A DNA stretch of 64,000 nt, from the NCBI GenBank assembly GCA_023101885.1, contig JALPQD010000044.1:6477565-6541564 (forward strand). The letters run 5' to 3'. The notes under the pieces are model-generated. The model did no database searches. It saw only the letters and a program-made list of their open reading frames with translations, and was not told where the DNA came from. Position numbers and translations under genes: made by a program. Positions 40,836-54,400 of this stretch are shown piece by piece; within the stretch, counting starts at the first letter, position 1; the number at the start of each line of letters is the position of its first letter. Source of the stretch: Typhlomys cinereus. Taxonomy: Eukaryota; Chordata; Mammalia; Rodentia; Platacanthomyidae.

Positions 40836-43299
40836 TTTCTTAAAAATTCCAGAAAAGTTATTGTTCTGACTTGACTGGAAACATCGTCAATTTGGGACAA
40901 ATCGTGGAAAATAAAAACCTGTTGAGCGGTTTCTGTGAAGCCATTGTTGACTTATGGAGATTCTTAATATTAGAAGATCTCATCTGTCTTAAGTCACCTT
41001 CCCCAAGACAAGGTGTCAGTCGTCACTAAATGGAAACTGCAAATAAAAGCAAGGTGAACGTTTCCATTTAGTTAGACTCAAAAAACTAAATTCATAATAT
41101 ACAGAATTCTTTATTCATTAATGGCAATTCGACTTCAAAGAGACAAGGATGAACTTTTGCGTAAATTGTGTGTATAATTCCTGATCCAAGAAACTAAGTT
41201 ATTTTGACATATTTTAAAGCCTTCAATTCTCAAAGCTCTTGACCTTTTAAAGGATCATTAGTGCTGTAATATTTTAAAAAATTGAAGACTTAGATAAAAA
41301 ACCAAATACATTGTTTAACCAAGTAAGATCTCAGTCATCTGTACTCTTGTCTAGAATCTCATCACCCTATAATCTCTATTAGATGCCTCATAAGTTGATT
41401 TCTCATTGCTTTGCCAATAAAATAGTAATTAACATTGTGAAAATGACCTTGAGAAACTGCAAGATTCTGATGTGCCTCTTGAATAATTTAGTTTTCTTTT
41501 GTTAGTTAAAGGTCTCCAAGTCTCATCACTTGGGAATTCTGAGGCAGGTTGCCTTAGAAACAATAATCTAAACATTCCAAATGATGTCTTCCTTCCCATC
41601 CCCCACCTTGGAATCAGGCTCAAGCTTCTGCAGCCTCAATTCCCACAGATGTATCTGAATTTATCTCATACATGCTAACTACTCGTCATCTGCAGTCACT
41701 ATTTAACATTTGTTCATAAATAAATGGCATACAGAATATATACTAAAGCAATGAGAATATAACATTGAACAAAACAGATACCCTCCCTCCCACCCCAATC
41801 CTCCCCCCTACACACATACACACACAACTTGCTATACTTGCAATTCCTCGAAACTGCCTATACATAAGCTAAGGGTACAGTGTCCTGCTCTTTCAGTTTT
41901 TCCAGCAATCCTTAAAATACCATGGTGGTGTAGTGCTCAGTACATAAGGAGTCATGATTCACAGAACACTTCATTAAACAGTTCCTCTCCCTTCTCTTCT
42001 GATCACTTCTCCTTGAAGGCTTTAAAAAATGTTTCAAGTCCTAGTTACCTGAAGGGGATCCTAATACCATAAACCCTTTTACTGCCCTTCTCTTTTGCTC
42101 AGGCACCTAGCCTTGTATCTTCCTTTTCCTAGAAGAAATAAATAAATAAAATGCCATCATAAATCCTTTCATGCAAATAGAGGCCTAAGGGCCTAACTCC
42201 CTCTACTTAATCACATACACCCAGATAATTCCCTTTGAGCTCAGCTGGGACCACCCTGGCTGCATAGCCTTAGGTTTATTTTGATCTACTGCAAGTCTTT
42301 GAAAATAGGCGATCCATGTAAAATATATGGAAACTCTATTAAGCAGAATATTTGACCAGAATTCTTCATTCTCCAGCTGTGCCAGAGAGGAGAGTTTACT
42401 CTGTTATGTACAGATATCATTGAATTCTCTTTGACAAGAAGATGTCACCTATCAACTGTTGTATTCTGTTTGACTCTTAACTTGGGCCAGAAGTAGATGT
42501 CCTAGTTTTCTGATATGATTGTTCCTTGTATAGGAAAACTAAACATATCAGAAAGAACTAAAGAAATTGGTAATAAAGTTACACATAAAAATGCCTGCAA
42601 GTATGAATGGGTTTTAAATATGTCTGTTTTACAGTATGAGCAATTTTTAAATATGTGTCTTCTACATTATAAGACTTTTAGAGTATCATAAATGTTTTCA
42701 AAATATTTCTAAAATTTTTCAGAATTGTGTAGGTCACTCTCAGTTTTACCCTTTAGAAACGGAAGTCAATATCACTATGAAAATACTAACAAACTCTCTA
42801 GAATACCTGTTTTCCTCACAAAGTCTAGTAAAGATTAGAACGGTGTACAAAATAAAATTATCTTTTAGTTCTGGCAACACCTCACAGAATCTTTTCTGAA
42901 GGGTTCTATATAAATAAATTATTACTGAGGCATGCCCAAATACCAAGGAGAGGAGAAGTTATAAGATATGCAATATAGGATGTAAGCTGACCTTTACGAG
43001 GGGTCCTGAGACTGGCAAAATACCTCAGAGTATCTTAAAGATATCTTAAAGATATTTATCAAAGTATGCTGGCTGCAGTCTGTGCAGGAAGATCATTGAG
43101 GTTAATGGCCCTTCTGCTACCTCTCAGCTTGCTGAGATTTTATTCATTCTGCTTCATTGTCATTTACTTGTTTATTTGCTAATCAATCTTTAATAGTCTA
43201 AAAATAATCTGCCCTAGACCCCCATATAAGCCAGTTTGAAGCAGAACTGACTGCCTCAAACCATGCCCAGTGGACGATTTCTGTGTATCCTTCTGGTGC
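40836..43299. other. Intron sequence, nothing recognised
   Basis: A local direct duplication atcttaaagat occurs twice in a row near 43032-43053. No other structure found. Confidence 0.5.
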
Positions 43300-43778
43300 C
43301 TATCTCCTCTATTCGCTGATCATCTAGTTCAAGTCTCTTCCTCCAAGAAGGCCTCTTAATATGGGCTGAGTTCAGGTTCAAGCAGAATAGGTCAGAAAGA
43401 AAATAAAACAAGAGATGATCTCAACAGAACCATGTTGTTTTTATTGGGGGGGGGGATGCAGCGAGGGTCAGCAGTTCTATCAAAAGTTAAAGAGCTGTCC
43501 ACCAAGGTCATCAAGATATGAGTCTTTTATAGGACTCTGACGGTAATGGGGGTCCGGGGAGAAGGGAAATGCCTATGTGCTTGGGATAGTGTTTGGGGTT
43601 GATTTAGTTTGTGGGTTCAGGGTGCTGTGATGGTTACCAGGTTTTTAAGGCATTATGTGCAAACAGCAGCTGCAGATCAGGAAGTGGGATGGGGGCTAGT
43701 GGTTTACAAGGGAACTGTGGTTAGTTGAAAGGGAAAAGCAGCCTGTGTGTTCTGGGAATCATCATTAACCCTTTCAGT
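43300..43778 (-). repeat. ERV 3' LTR
   Basis: On the minus strand: a TATA-like tataaaag (complement at about 43522-43531), then about 85 bases later a polyadenylation signal aataaaa (complement ttttattgg at 43439-43447), the spacing of an LTR R region. The U3 may start at tgaaagggttaatgatg (minus strand from 43778). The U5 end is not clear and no target duplication was identified, so boundaries are approximate. Confidence 0.55.
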
Positions 43779-43869
43779 CCAGACTTTGAAGGGTTATATG
43801 TACATTAAGGTCGGCTCCTTCTTTAATTTCTTGATGTGGAGGAGGGGGGTAAGGATTTTTATGTCTGGA

Positions 43870-44950
43870 ATGAAGGGCCGAGTGTCGGTAAGAGCTGCTG
43901 GAGCAGTAGTTGAGCCTTTACTTCATTTTGGGTGCTGGAGTGGGTGATGGCTCTTAGTTGTTCCATGAAGACCCTCTGTACCATATAAGACAGGGCCTGA
44001 ATGTTAACAGGAATAGCGTGATAAAGAAAGGAGTAGTTAAGGAGAGAAGCAGCCGAGAAAGTCTTATTTAGAAGTGGATGTTTGTTAGATCCCTGAGTCT
44101 TCATACTCCATCCCAAACGTGTCTTGTTAAGATCAAAGCAGCACTATTCCTCCAGAAGGGCACAGATTGCTCCATCCCAGCTGTCGGGAATTTTGCCCTC
44201 CATGGTTTTAAAGAATTACCGCCGCCAAGGAGTCAAGTGGCTCTTGAAGAGAAACTTTATTTGATCTGACATTGCTTTGAGCTTTCTGATAATTGTCACA
44301 AAAGGATGACATGGGGCTTACTGCTACTCTTGAGTCCTGCTGCTCCTGTTGCTACCTTTGTTAGAGGGTTTATACCTGCAAGGATGGGAAGGTTACAAAA
44401 TCTCTTCTTTTACTTGTAGATCAGCGAGTACTGACATGGGGAAAGAAGCTTCTGGGGGAATGACTGCTATGGAGGGTGAAAAGTATTCCATAGTGCATAT
44501 TCCTGTCCACTTGACTGGGAGGCAGTGGTAAGCGGAAGTCCCGCACAGCCAAGAGAGTCCTGTTTTGAATGATTGGCATGAATGTAGTGAACTGTTGCTT
44601 GCATTTCATTATTTTGCTAAAAGGAAACAGAAGGTTGCATTATCAGGGAAGTAAGGACCTGTAGGTATTTAGTGATAGCCTACTTGGGGATGGTTTTGCT
44701 TTTGGGGGTAAGGAGGATTCTTTTCCTCTAAGTGAGGACATTTTGAGTGAATAATGTTACAGATGTATTCAGAATCAGTGTGTACATTAATAATTTTTTT
44801 CCTTTGTTATGTCAGCTCTCAAATGAGAGCGATGAGCTCTGCCTGTTGGGAGGTAGTTCCAGGAGGGGGGGGGGTTGGCTTCTATAAGAGTGTCAGAGGA
44901 GGAGTTTGGGTTTCCCTGGATGATGACTTAACCTGCCACATAAGAAGCCT
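43870..44950 (-). pseudogene. ERV env remnant (transmembrane subunit traces)
   Basis: At about 44250-44212 the minus strand reads LQEPLDSLAAVIL then a stop; a short distance on, at 44168-44135, a different frame shows a cysteine, six codons including a stop, then two cysteines, the CX6CC arrangement of gamma-type transmembrane subunits. The LDSLAAV heptad lies just upstream of CX6CC in such envelopes. The rest is too decayed to align by eye; the surface subunit is not recognisable. Confidence 0.55.
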
Positions 44951-45019
44951 TCTTTGGGAACTCCCCTCAATCCACCAGTCAGGCACTTGTGGATCTGAGA
45001 GGTGAGTCACACTGATATG

Positions 45020-45915
45020 AGGAAATGGGTGAAAGGATTAGGTCCAGAAATTCAGTGCCAAAGTGTAAAAGTTTATTGGTTATTAGGTCTTTATGGAGGT
45101 GGGGGGAGGGGGTGCAGAAGAGAGTGGTTGGATTGATGATGGGACAGGCCTTGAAAGTTAGGTGAGCATCTGCAAGGAAAGCATAAAGCATGGAGAGTTC
45201 GAACCCTAGAAGGTGGTAGGGTTAGGAGTGCCCTGTGGCTAAGGAGGCCCATAAGGGAGTGGTCAGTATATATTGTTAATGATCTCTGTGTGGAAAAGTT
45301 GTTAGCTTCTGCTGTGAACTGGATTATAGCTGCCAGAAACTGTAAGCAGGGGAGCCGTCCTGAAGTCGCAAGTTCTAGTTGTTTGGATACATAGGCCACT
45401 GGTGTGTAGGTATCTCCTGCCTTATGACAAGGGATGGCTGGGGCTTGACCTTGGTTGGCAACATTAGGAGCTTAAGGGGGTTAGACAGCAATAGAGCAAA
45501 TGGGTTAGGTAAAAAGGTGTTTTGTTTTGTTTTTAAGGTTTAAATGGGTGCAGGTAAGGAGGCGTGAATTAGGAAGCGTTCCTTTAGTGGGCCTTTGGTT
45601 GCCTTATATAGAAGATGAGCAATAAACGAGAAGCTGAGGATCCAGATTTGGAAGAAGTGGAAGAGACCGAATAGAGACAGCATTTCTCTTTCAAAAGAAG
45701 GCGTTTTGTTTTGTTTTTGTGTTTTTGTTATCCCCTTCTGGGGATATGGCCCATGTCTGGTGGGAAATGAAGAAGTCACAGGTATTTTACTGTGGATTGG
45801 CTAACCTGGACCTTATCTTTATACCTAATTCTCCCACTTTGGTCTAGAAAACTCTTTCTTGGGGTTTCAGATCTCCATCCTAGTACATTTTACCCTGTCA
45901 TGTGCCCAGTTTCCT
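45020..45915 (-). pseudogene. ERV pol remnant (RT thumb/connection to RNase H)
   Basis: Open fragments on the minus strand: 45779-45540 holds a SLFGLFHFFQIWILSFSFIA-type stretch followed by LLYKATKGP, the pattern at the end of gammaretroviral RT; 45399-45091 begins AYVSKQLELATSGRLPCLQF, the connection segment ahead of RNase H, followed by a TDHSLMGLLSHR stretch. A weaker YKDKVQVSQSTVKYL-like piece near 45860 extends it upstream. Stops and frameshifts separate the pieces; integrase is not visible. Confidence 0.75.
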
Positions 45916-48900
45916 GTATGTGGTGAGTCCATTAATTTCTTCAATATGGAGCAAACATAGTACTAATTACTAATGATTATGCATGGCTGCTGTAATTAAT
46001 GAAGAAGACAGTGAGGAAACCAAAGCAACCAAAGCTAACTTGAAAACATGTATGTCCTCTAGGGCTCCATTCTTGTGGAAACACACGTTTACAAGCGGGG
46101 ATGGTATGTAAGCACTAAAGAGAGAGGCATTCATTGTGTGGGATTTAAAGGAAGCTTCAAAGACAGAGGGAAATGTAAACTGGGTGTAGTCATTGTTTTG
46201 CTCCTGTATGACCTTTCATGTTCAAAGAAGTCCTTTTTCTTTTGTTGTTCTCAACCTTCTTTTGATGCTTAAATTTAGTGGTAAATATACATTATCTCCT
46301 GGTGTTTCATCCTGAGTTCAAAGTGTAAAAACAAGTTTATTTGATTGCCAGAGAAGTAGTTGTCAGCTAATTATTATGATCTAGAGGTTAGTGACCATAT
46401 GCTTGGATGAGCAATAACTAAGCTTCAGTTAATTCCTGTGGACTGACAGCTGTACTGAACAATAAGACAACTGAGGCAGATTATCTCGCAAAAGCAACTA
46501 CTGAAAGACTGATTCAAATGGTATTAATTTAGGCCAGTGGATCACATCCAAAGGTGAGGGTTTTTTTGTCTCCCAACGGACATTTGGTGAAGTCTAGAGA
46601 CATTTTGGTTATCACATCTAAGAAGGAGGTATTAATAGCATCTGTTGAATTAAGCCAGGGATACTGACAAATACCAATAATATACAGCATGTCTACCCTC
46701 AACAATAAGTGTCCATAGGGTTATGGTTGAAATCCTCTGCTTCAGTGTTATCTGCAAGGGATTTCTTTTTCATTTGGAAAATCCAAATTCACAGGCACAT
46801 TTTATATTAAATAAGTTAATAATGCACATTTTTGACACATTGATTTATTATTTCAGTTAGAATTTCAGTGATTTCATTGCAGTGCTGTTCTAAGTACTAA
46901 TATTTTCTATATTATTAGAAATGCCCCAGTTCTTATGGTTTTAGTATTTTATATTATCAATCATACAGGTAAATTGGAGCAAATTTACAGAATAATATAG
47001 CCACAAAGTGAAAAAAACCTGGTTTTACTCCCAGATACAATTAATGGTGATACTTTGCCAAATATCAAAGCATTGACTTGTGCATGTGTATATGTATTGA
47101 TTGTGAGTCTGTTTCTCTTAAAATAATAATGGAGCACATTATGAAAACACATATTCCAAATATTTTAACGTGCAAAAATGTTGTGTGCTTTCAGTGTATA
47201 TTGCCATTGGTGGTATTTTCAGTAGTGATTAAAAATGTTAATTGGCTCATTTGGTGATGTCTTTTGACAAGCACCTAGTCTTTGAAGCATGCTGACAATC
47301 ATAGCTATTGTAAGCCACTTGTAAATGGACCCCATGGAATTCTTTCACTTTTTGTTTTTTACATAATACATTCATCATGCTTCCTTAAGGCAAGGGAACT
47401 TAAATAAATAATTGGTTACTGGTCAGTTGAGCCTGTTCACACCGGAATTTACTTGTTATTAGTCCTTCCTGTGCACTGTGATGTAAAGAAATGTTTTAGG
47501 GTTAAGCCACAAGTTATAATGTCAAGATGAAACAACTACTTGTATTAATATATTTGTTTTGATTTCAGTTTTTGCAAGCATTTGGTTACATAATATTCAA
47601 AATTTTTTGACATTATTTACTGTTTACGAAAGAATGACATGTCTGAAAATCCTGAGAACAGTCTGGGCACCATTTTAAATTTTGGAATTTGGGCCTAGGA
47701 TATACTTATCTATTAGTCCTTGGAGAATCTTCTAAATTCTTGTTCTAACTAATGGATTACTTAATTGGATGATATTGTTGTGGTTTACTTCTCAAATTCC
47801 ACATACAGTACATAAATGATTCTAACCTGCTTAAGTTGGTATCATTTGAAATGGTACATATTTGTTATTCTTTAATTACCTATTTGGGGAGAGGAGAGCA
47901 GTAAAGCTTCTAAAATCTCAGGAAAATTAGAGATGTATGAAAACAACAGTATTATCTAAACTGGAGATGTAATCATAAACATAACTACTGTGAGCACTGT
48001 AAACACTAGACAAAAAATACAGCTTAATGGTCCTAACAATATTGCAACTTTATTTTGAATGTTAATTCATTTATCAGGTGAAATCTACCAGAAAATATTT
48101 CCCCAGACTCCTGCCCTTTAGCTTAAAATACAAGATTTACAAATAAAATTCATATTAAGATGAATCCTCTTTAATTTATCCTGTCCATTTGACTGTTCTT
48201 TAATACAATCTAAAAAATTTAAGAATAGAATATAGTCAAAGAAATATATTTTCTTAAATTTCTCCATTATTTAGGAAAAATACATTTTAAGTAATCCTTT
48301 TGGTAACAGGCTTAAATAAATATGTCAAATTTATTTATACTTACCAGTGTAACTTCTTATGAGCATACATGTTATATTCAAGTAATTTTGTATGTGTTTG
48401 AAAACCATTGTTTTAACTTTACTTTTAAGCAGACTCTGTTTCAGTAGTGCATTTGGAAGCTTTGACATACAGATGAGAGAAAATATAGAAAAACTGCCTG
48501 AAGAATAAGGTTTTGCTTTATTTCATCAGAAATATGGAGGAAAGGTAGTTGATGCTGCCGTTGACTGATACTAAGAAAGAAGATTTTTCCAAATATGTTA
48601 TTTTTTTCCTTTTTTGTCATTTTAGCTGATGGTGACAAAATAGTTGCACATTTTATTCCAGCCATCACATGGAAATGTGGTGATATTTGACAAGAGAATG
48701 TTACCTACCATGAAGCTTTTTTTTTTTTAATTAGGCTTTTCCAGAAGACTCTGAGCAGATTTTTCCTTCAAATTCTTTTGGTCAAGTATGGGATATATGC
48801 CTAACCACTAAACTAATCACTTCCAAAAACAATGTTAGATTCACTAAGAGTATCTTCAATTCACCTGATATTCATTCCTTGTGCCTGTACAGTGAGTTAA

Positions 48901-50465
48901 CAGCCAAACCAGTCCTGTGCTTTGCCGGCTAATATAAAGGCTGGCATCAGATAAATGGACAGGAAGCAAAAAAAGTATATGTAAAACAAGTGGCATAAGT
49001 AAATTGCCACCTAGCATTGTCAAAAGTTTAAACTGGTAAAGTAGAAATTAATGTAGTGTATTTGTGAAATGCATACTTATGCTTATTTAAATAGTTACAG
49101 GAAAACATCTTGGGAAATGTATATTCAAACAGAAAATATCATGTATCTTCTTTCAAGTTATCCTTCCCCTGGTTGGTTTTGTCTGGTAGAAGATTGTTCT
49201 GCTTTTTGAGATTTCTTGCTTTTTTTTTATAAATTCAGTTATTGTTTACTGTTTGTCAACTTATGGCAGACACCGTTCTTGGCCATCACACTATGACTTT
49301 AATATTCTTTATTATAATAAAGCAGAGAAAACGCTCTGACTTCATGGACTGTGATTTGAAAGGCAGGGGAAAATTGAGGCAGTAAACTATAAACATAATC
49401 CGGAAAATTATGCTGCATGGAAGAATATAAGTAGTATGGAAAGACAAAACTATGCCAAATGGAATTACCACATGATAATAGTCAAAAGATTTTTCAGATC
49501 AATTACAGCATTTCTCTAGATCATTAATGTTTTAAACTAAGACATTATTAATTTTCCCTTTAATGCAAGTATTACTAAATTTCATGTTTAGAAGACTTTA
49601 CTTGTTTCAATGACATAGCATCCCCATGAACCCCATTTCGATGGCTCGGTATCCTTATATGGTATAGAATAAGTAAATAAATTCTCTTACTTAAGAGGAA
49701 GAGTCTTGACAAGGGCCTTATTTTTTAATTATTCTTCAATAATCTGGAGGATGTGCAAATAGAGAACTTCAACTAGTAATAGGTGAAATTAAAAACTTAG
49801 GGGAAGAAAACTATGACACTATAGATGACCTTTTCTGAATGTCATCTCTGAATTTGTGGCTGTTGTACATTACACATGTAAACTTTACATTTAGAATAAA
49901 AAAAACTACTTTGCTAGTAAAAGCACTACTCAATCTCTATATTTGCTTCTTCACCAAGATAATAATCTGAATATCTTATTTAGGAGAATAGGCATTAACA
50001 CCTCCAAATAGATTTTTAGACAGGAAACTCTGAAAAAAGGTAAGATGTATAGCACAGCATGTGGTGAAGTAAAAGTATATTTTAGTGTTAAAAGTATGAA
50101 AAATTCCAAGTAGCTCACAGAGACATTTAGTTCATCTTAATTCCTTCTTTCTGGTCCTTGTTCGCTGCCATCTGTCAGCTGGTTGATCTGATAAACTAAT
50201 GCGGTACGAATGTGCCACTCATTCTGTATTACATGCATGCCCTTTCAATTCAAGACAGTGCTTTAATCTGGTAGAACAATTCTGTTAAAAGCTTCTTGCA
50301 GCATAGCTAGGTGACCAAGGAAAACCTTGAGGAAAGGCAGACTCTTTGTACCTCTAAAGGAACATCATCTATGTAACTGTCTTCTTTCTAGGTCTAGGAT
50401 TTCTCTCCCCTTCAAAAAAGCAAAAACGTTGACCTATTGTACCTTTGGTTTTCAAATTGGCAGCC
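45916..50465. other. AT-rich intron sequence, nothing recognised
   Basis: 4.5 kb without a recognisable repeat, coding frame or splice pair. Confidence 0.5.
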
Positions 50466-50691
50466 TGGGCTGGAGAGATGGCACAGGGGTAAGAATCTGC
50501 CTCACAAGATCCTGAGTTCGGATCCCAGGACCCACATAAAAAAATGCTAGGTGGAAAGAGCTGTGGCTCCCATTTCTAGCAGTGATGGGCAGAGCCTGGG
50601 AAATCCCAGAGTGATGCAAAAAGGAGGTAGACACAATCCAGGATGATTCCCAAAAACACCCTTGGTCCTTCACAAGGACAGATACTGTTTC

Positions 50692-50726
<35 letters not shown>

Positions 50727-50742
50727 CAAAAATAGATAAAGT
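50466..50742 (+). repeat. B2-like SINE (second copy) ending in (GA)n
   Basis: ggctggagagatggcacagg head, gttcggatcccaggacccac, then the same tail ggagcctgggaaatcccaga and atccaggatgattcccaaaa. Followed by a (GA)n run at 50694-50724. The L1 at 50761 inserted directly downstream. Confidence 0.75.
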
Positions 50743-50812
50743 TTAAGAGTAATTTTTTAACATTTTTCATTATTATTTCTGCTCATACAAACTTAATAGG
50801 TACACTGGTTCC

Positions 50813-50882
50813 CTCCCTCCCTCCTACTCCCCCCAAAACCCTGCTCCCCCTCCCCTTACCCCTCCCTTCCCATCCCCCAGTG
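50813..50882 (-). repeat. G-rich polypurine tract in L1 3' UTR
   Basis: On the + strand the tract is runs of C (ccctccctccctcctactcc, ctccccctcccc, catccccc), so the L1 RNA strand has repeated G-runs able to form a G-quadruplex. A homologous G-rich tract is present in both + strand L1 tails (about 25288-25372 and 26205-26330), showing it is a family feature and not local drift. Known: L1 3' UTRs in mammals carry such G-rich tracts. Confidence 0.8.
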
Positions 50883-51427
50883 CCTCCCGCCCCAATTCCC
50901 AGAGAGTTCTTTAATATGCATCCAGGTCTCTCCTCTGGGCCCTCCTCTCCGATGACGTACAAGGACCCACTGGCATTTCCCTGAATCCTTTCTCATGTTC
51001 CCCTTAAGCATAGGAGCACTACTGTGGCTGCGAATCCCTTGCCTCCAAGGATCTTGGTGCCTTTAGTAGATGCTAGACTTTATGAGGTCAATAGTGTGTT
51101 GGACATTGCGCAGGGCATGCAAAGTCCTATTATGATTGCTTCGTCCCTAATTAGTGTGGAGAATCTTGCAAATCATTGCTCCTCCCATCCTTGTGCTCTT
51201 ACAATCTTACCGCCCCCTCTTCCGCAAATGTCCCTGAGCTTCAGGATAGGGAGAGATTAGTCTGGCCTAGTTCTATGTGGTTGATATAGAGTCTCTGAAG
51301 TTCTGGATTGTGGTTTGTTGATTTTCTTTTGCAGTTTTGCTGCTCCTACAATGCCCTTCACTCCATCCTGATGGGCACTGTATGTCACCCTCTTTGAGTG
51401 TCTCAATGTGGGCTGGTGAGTTTGGTA

Positions 51428-54400
51428 CTAGGAGCCACCTATTAGGGAGTACATACGGCGCTTAATTTTCTGGGTTTGGGATACTTCACTTAATATAATT
51501 GTTTCTAATGACATCCATTTCCCAGCAAATTCCAGTAATTCATCATTTTTGATGGCTGAGTAGTACTCCAATGTATAGATGTACCACAGTTTCCTTATCC
51601 ACTCGTCAACTGTTGGACAATTGGGTTCATTCCATGACTTTGCTATTGTAAACAGTGCTGCTATGAACATGGTCATGCTTGTGCTATCGAGGTGAACCTC
51701 TGCTGCATGGGTGATTATTCCCAAAAGTGGGATAGCAGGGTCATATGGCATGTCAATCTTTAATTTCTTTAAGAATCTCCAGACGGCTTGCCAGAGTGGC
51801 TGTATGAGCCTGCATTCCCACCAGCAATGAAGGAGAGTTCCCCCTCTCTACACATCCTCTCCAGCATTTGTTGTTGTTTTGTATTGTGGATTTTTGCCAT
51901 CCTGATCAGGGTGAGATGATATTTCAGGGAAGTTTTGATTTGCATTTCCCTGATGGCTAAGGAAGTGGAGCATTTTTTAAGATATTTGTTAGACGTTTTA
52001 ATGTCATCCCTGGTAAAATTTCTTTTAAGTTCCAGGGCCCATTTTTTAATTGGGTCATTGTTTTCCTTGGAGTTTAGTTTTCTAAGTTCTTTGTGCACTC
52101 TGGAGAGTAGAGCTCTATCAGGTATGTGGTTAGTGAAGATTTTCTCCCATTCTGTGGGTTGCCTTTGAGCTCCTGTTACAATCTGTTTATCTGAACAGAA
52201 GCTCTTTAATTTCACAAGGTCTCAACTGTTCAGAGTTGGTAGCAGTGACTGTGCCATTGGATGTCTGTTTAGGAAATGTTGGCCTAGCCCAATCAGTTCG
52301 AGGGAGTTCCCTATCCTTTCAACTATGGTTTTTATAGTCTCTGGCCTGATATCAAGGTCCTTGATCCATTTGGAATTAAGTCTTGTACATGGTGACAAGT
52401 ACGGGTCCAGCTTTAATCTTCTGCATGTGGAGATCCAGTTTTGCCAGCACCATTTATTGAAGATGCTGTTCTTTTTCCATTGGATTCTTTGGGCCCCTTT
52501 GTCAAAGATCAAATGGCTGTATTTTTGTGGGCTTATATCTGGGTCTTCAACCCTTATCCATTGATCTGTGTGTCTATTTTGGAGCCAGTACCAGGCTGTT
52601 TTTATAACTATGGATTTGTAGTATAGACTAAGGTTTGGTATAGTAATACCTCCAGCATTCTTTTTGTTACTCAGGATTGTCTTTGCTATCCTGGGTCTTT
52701 TGTGCCTCCATATGAACTTTGAGATTGTTTGGTCAACTTCTTTGAAGAATTGCTTTGGGCTTTTAATTGGTATAGCATTGAATTTGTATATTGCCTTTGC
52801 TAGGATGGTCATTTTTACGATGTTGATTCTGCCAATCCAGGAACATGGAAGGTCTTTCCACCTTCTGGTGTCTTCTGCTATTTCTTTCTATAAGGTTTTA
52901 AAGTTTTCATTGTAAAGGTCTTTTACCTCCTTGGTTAGGTTTACACCAAGGTATTTCATTTTTTTTAGGGGCTATAGTGAATGGGATTGTTTCTCTCAAG
53001 GCTTTTTCACTTCTTTCATTCTGGGCATATAGGAAGGCCTCTGACTTTTGCACATTTATTTTGTATCCTGTCACTCTGCTGATCTTCTCAATTAGTTCCA
53101 GAAGCTTCCTGGTGGAATTTTTGGGATCCCTCAGTTATAAGATCATGTCATCTGCAAATAGACATAGCTTGACTTCTACCTTGCCGATCTGAACCCCTTT
53201 TATGTCCTTTTCTTGTCTTATGGCTTCAGCTAAGATTTCAAGTACAATATTGAATAGAAGTGGTGAGAGTGGACAGCCTTGTCTAGTTCCTGATCGAAGT
53301 GGGAATGCTTCCAATTGTTCCCCATTGAGCATAATCTTTGCTGTGGGCTTGTTGTATACAGCTTTTATTATATTGATAAAGGTTCCTTCCAGTCCTACTG
53401 TCTCTAGCATTTTGATCATAAAAGGCTGTTGGATCTTGTCAAAAGCTTTTTCTGCATCTATTGAGAGTATCATGTGGTCTTAGACTTTGGACTGGTTTAC
53501 ATGATGAATTACATTTATTGATTTGCGTATGTTGAACCAACCTTGTGTGCCGGGGATGAAGCCTACTTGGTCCCCGTGAATGATCTTTTTAATATGTTTT
53601 TCAATCCGATTTGCTAAGACTTTGTTGAGAATCTTTGCATCTGTGTTCATCAGAGAGATTGGCCTATAGTTTTCTTTTTTAAGTGAATCTTTATTAGGTT
53701 TTGGGATTAAAACGATATTAGCTTCATAGAAGGAATTTGGTAGTGTTCCTTCCTTTGCTATTTGATGGAACAGTTTAAGGAGTATTGGTGTTATTAACTC
53801 CTTAAATGTCTGGTAGAATTCTGTGCTGAATCCATCTGGCCCAGGACATTTTTTGGTGGGAAGATTCGAGATTACTTCTTCAATTTCCTCGTATGTTATA
53901 GGACTATTTAAATAATTCACAACTTCCTGATTCAATTTAGGTAAGTTGTGTTTACTTAGAAATTCATCCATCTCTTGTGTGTTGCCAAATTTCACAGATT
54001 ATAAGTTTTTGAAATATGATCTTAAATTCTCTGGATTTCTTGGGTATCAGTAGTGATTACTCCATGTTCATTTCTAATTTTGTTAATTTGGGTTTTCTCT
54101 CTCTTGCTTTTGGTTAGTTTAGCTAGGGGTGTATCAATCTTATTGATTTTTTCAAAGAACCAGCTTTTTGACTGGTTGATTTTTTCTATCGTTTTCTTAA
54201 TCTCGATTTCAGATATTTCTCCCCTTATTTTGCTAATCTCCTCTCTTCTACTACTTTTGGGATCAGATTGCTCTAGTTTCTCTAAAGCTTTAAGCTGCAT
54301 TGTTAAGTTGTTTATTTCTGATGTTTCCATTTTTTTGATGTAGGCATTAAGAGCTATGAACTTACCTCTTAGAACAGCTTTCATTGTGTCCCAGAGATTT

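Larger units (their letters stand above)
43300..45915 (-). mobile_element. Decayed class I (gammaretrovirus-like) endogenous retrovirus, 5' truncated
   Basis: Antisense to the host gene. Minus-strand order: pol remnant (about 45915-45020), env remnant (about 44950-43870), LTR (about 43778-43300). No gag, protease or 5' LTR was found, so the 5' half is missing. All reading frames are interrupted by many stops and shifts; the element cannot encode protein. Class is inferred from pol and from the CX6CC layout of the transmembrane subunit. Confidence 0.75.

Noticed and set aside
53135..53473. Reverse transcriptase domain considered as a telomerase, group II intron or retron
   Set aside because: The order of endonuclease, RT and downstream tail, an ORF1 upstream, an A-tail and target duplications identify L1.
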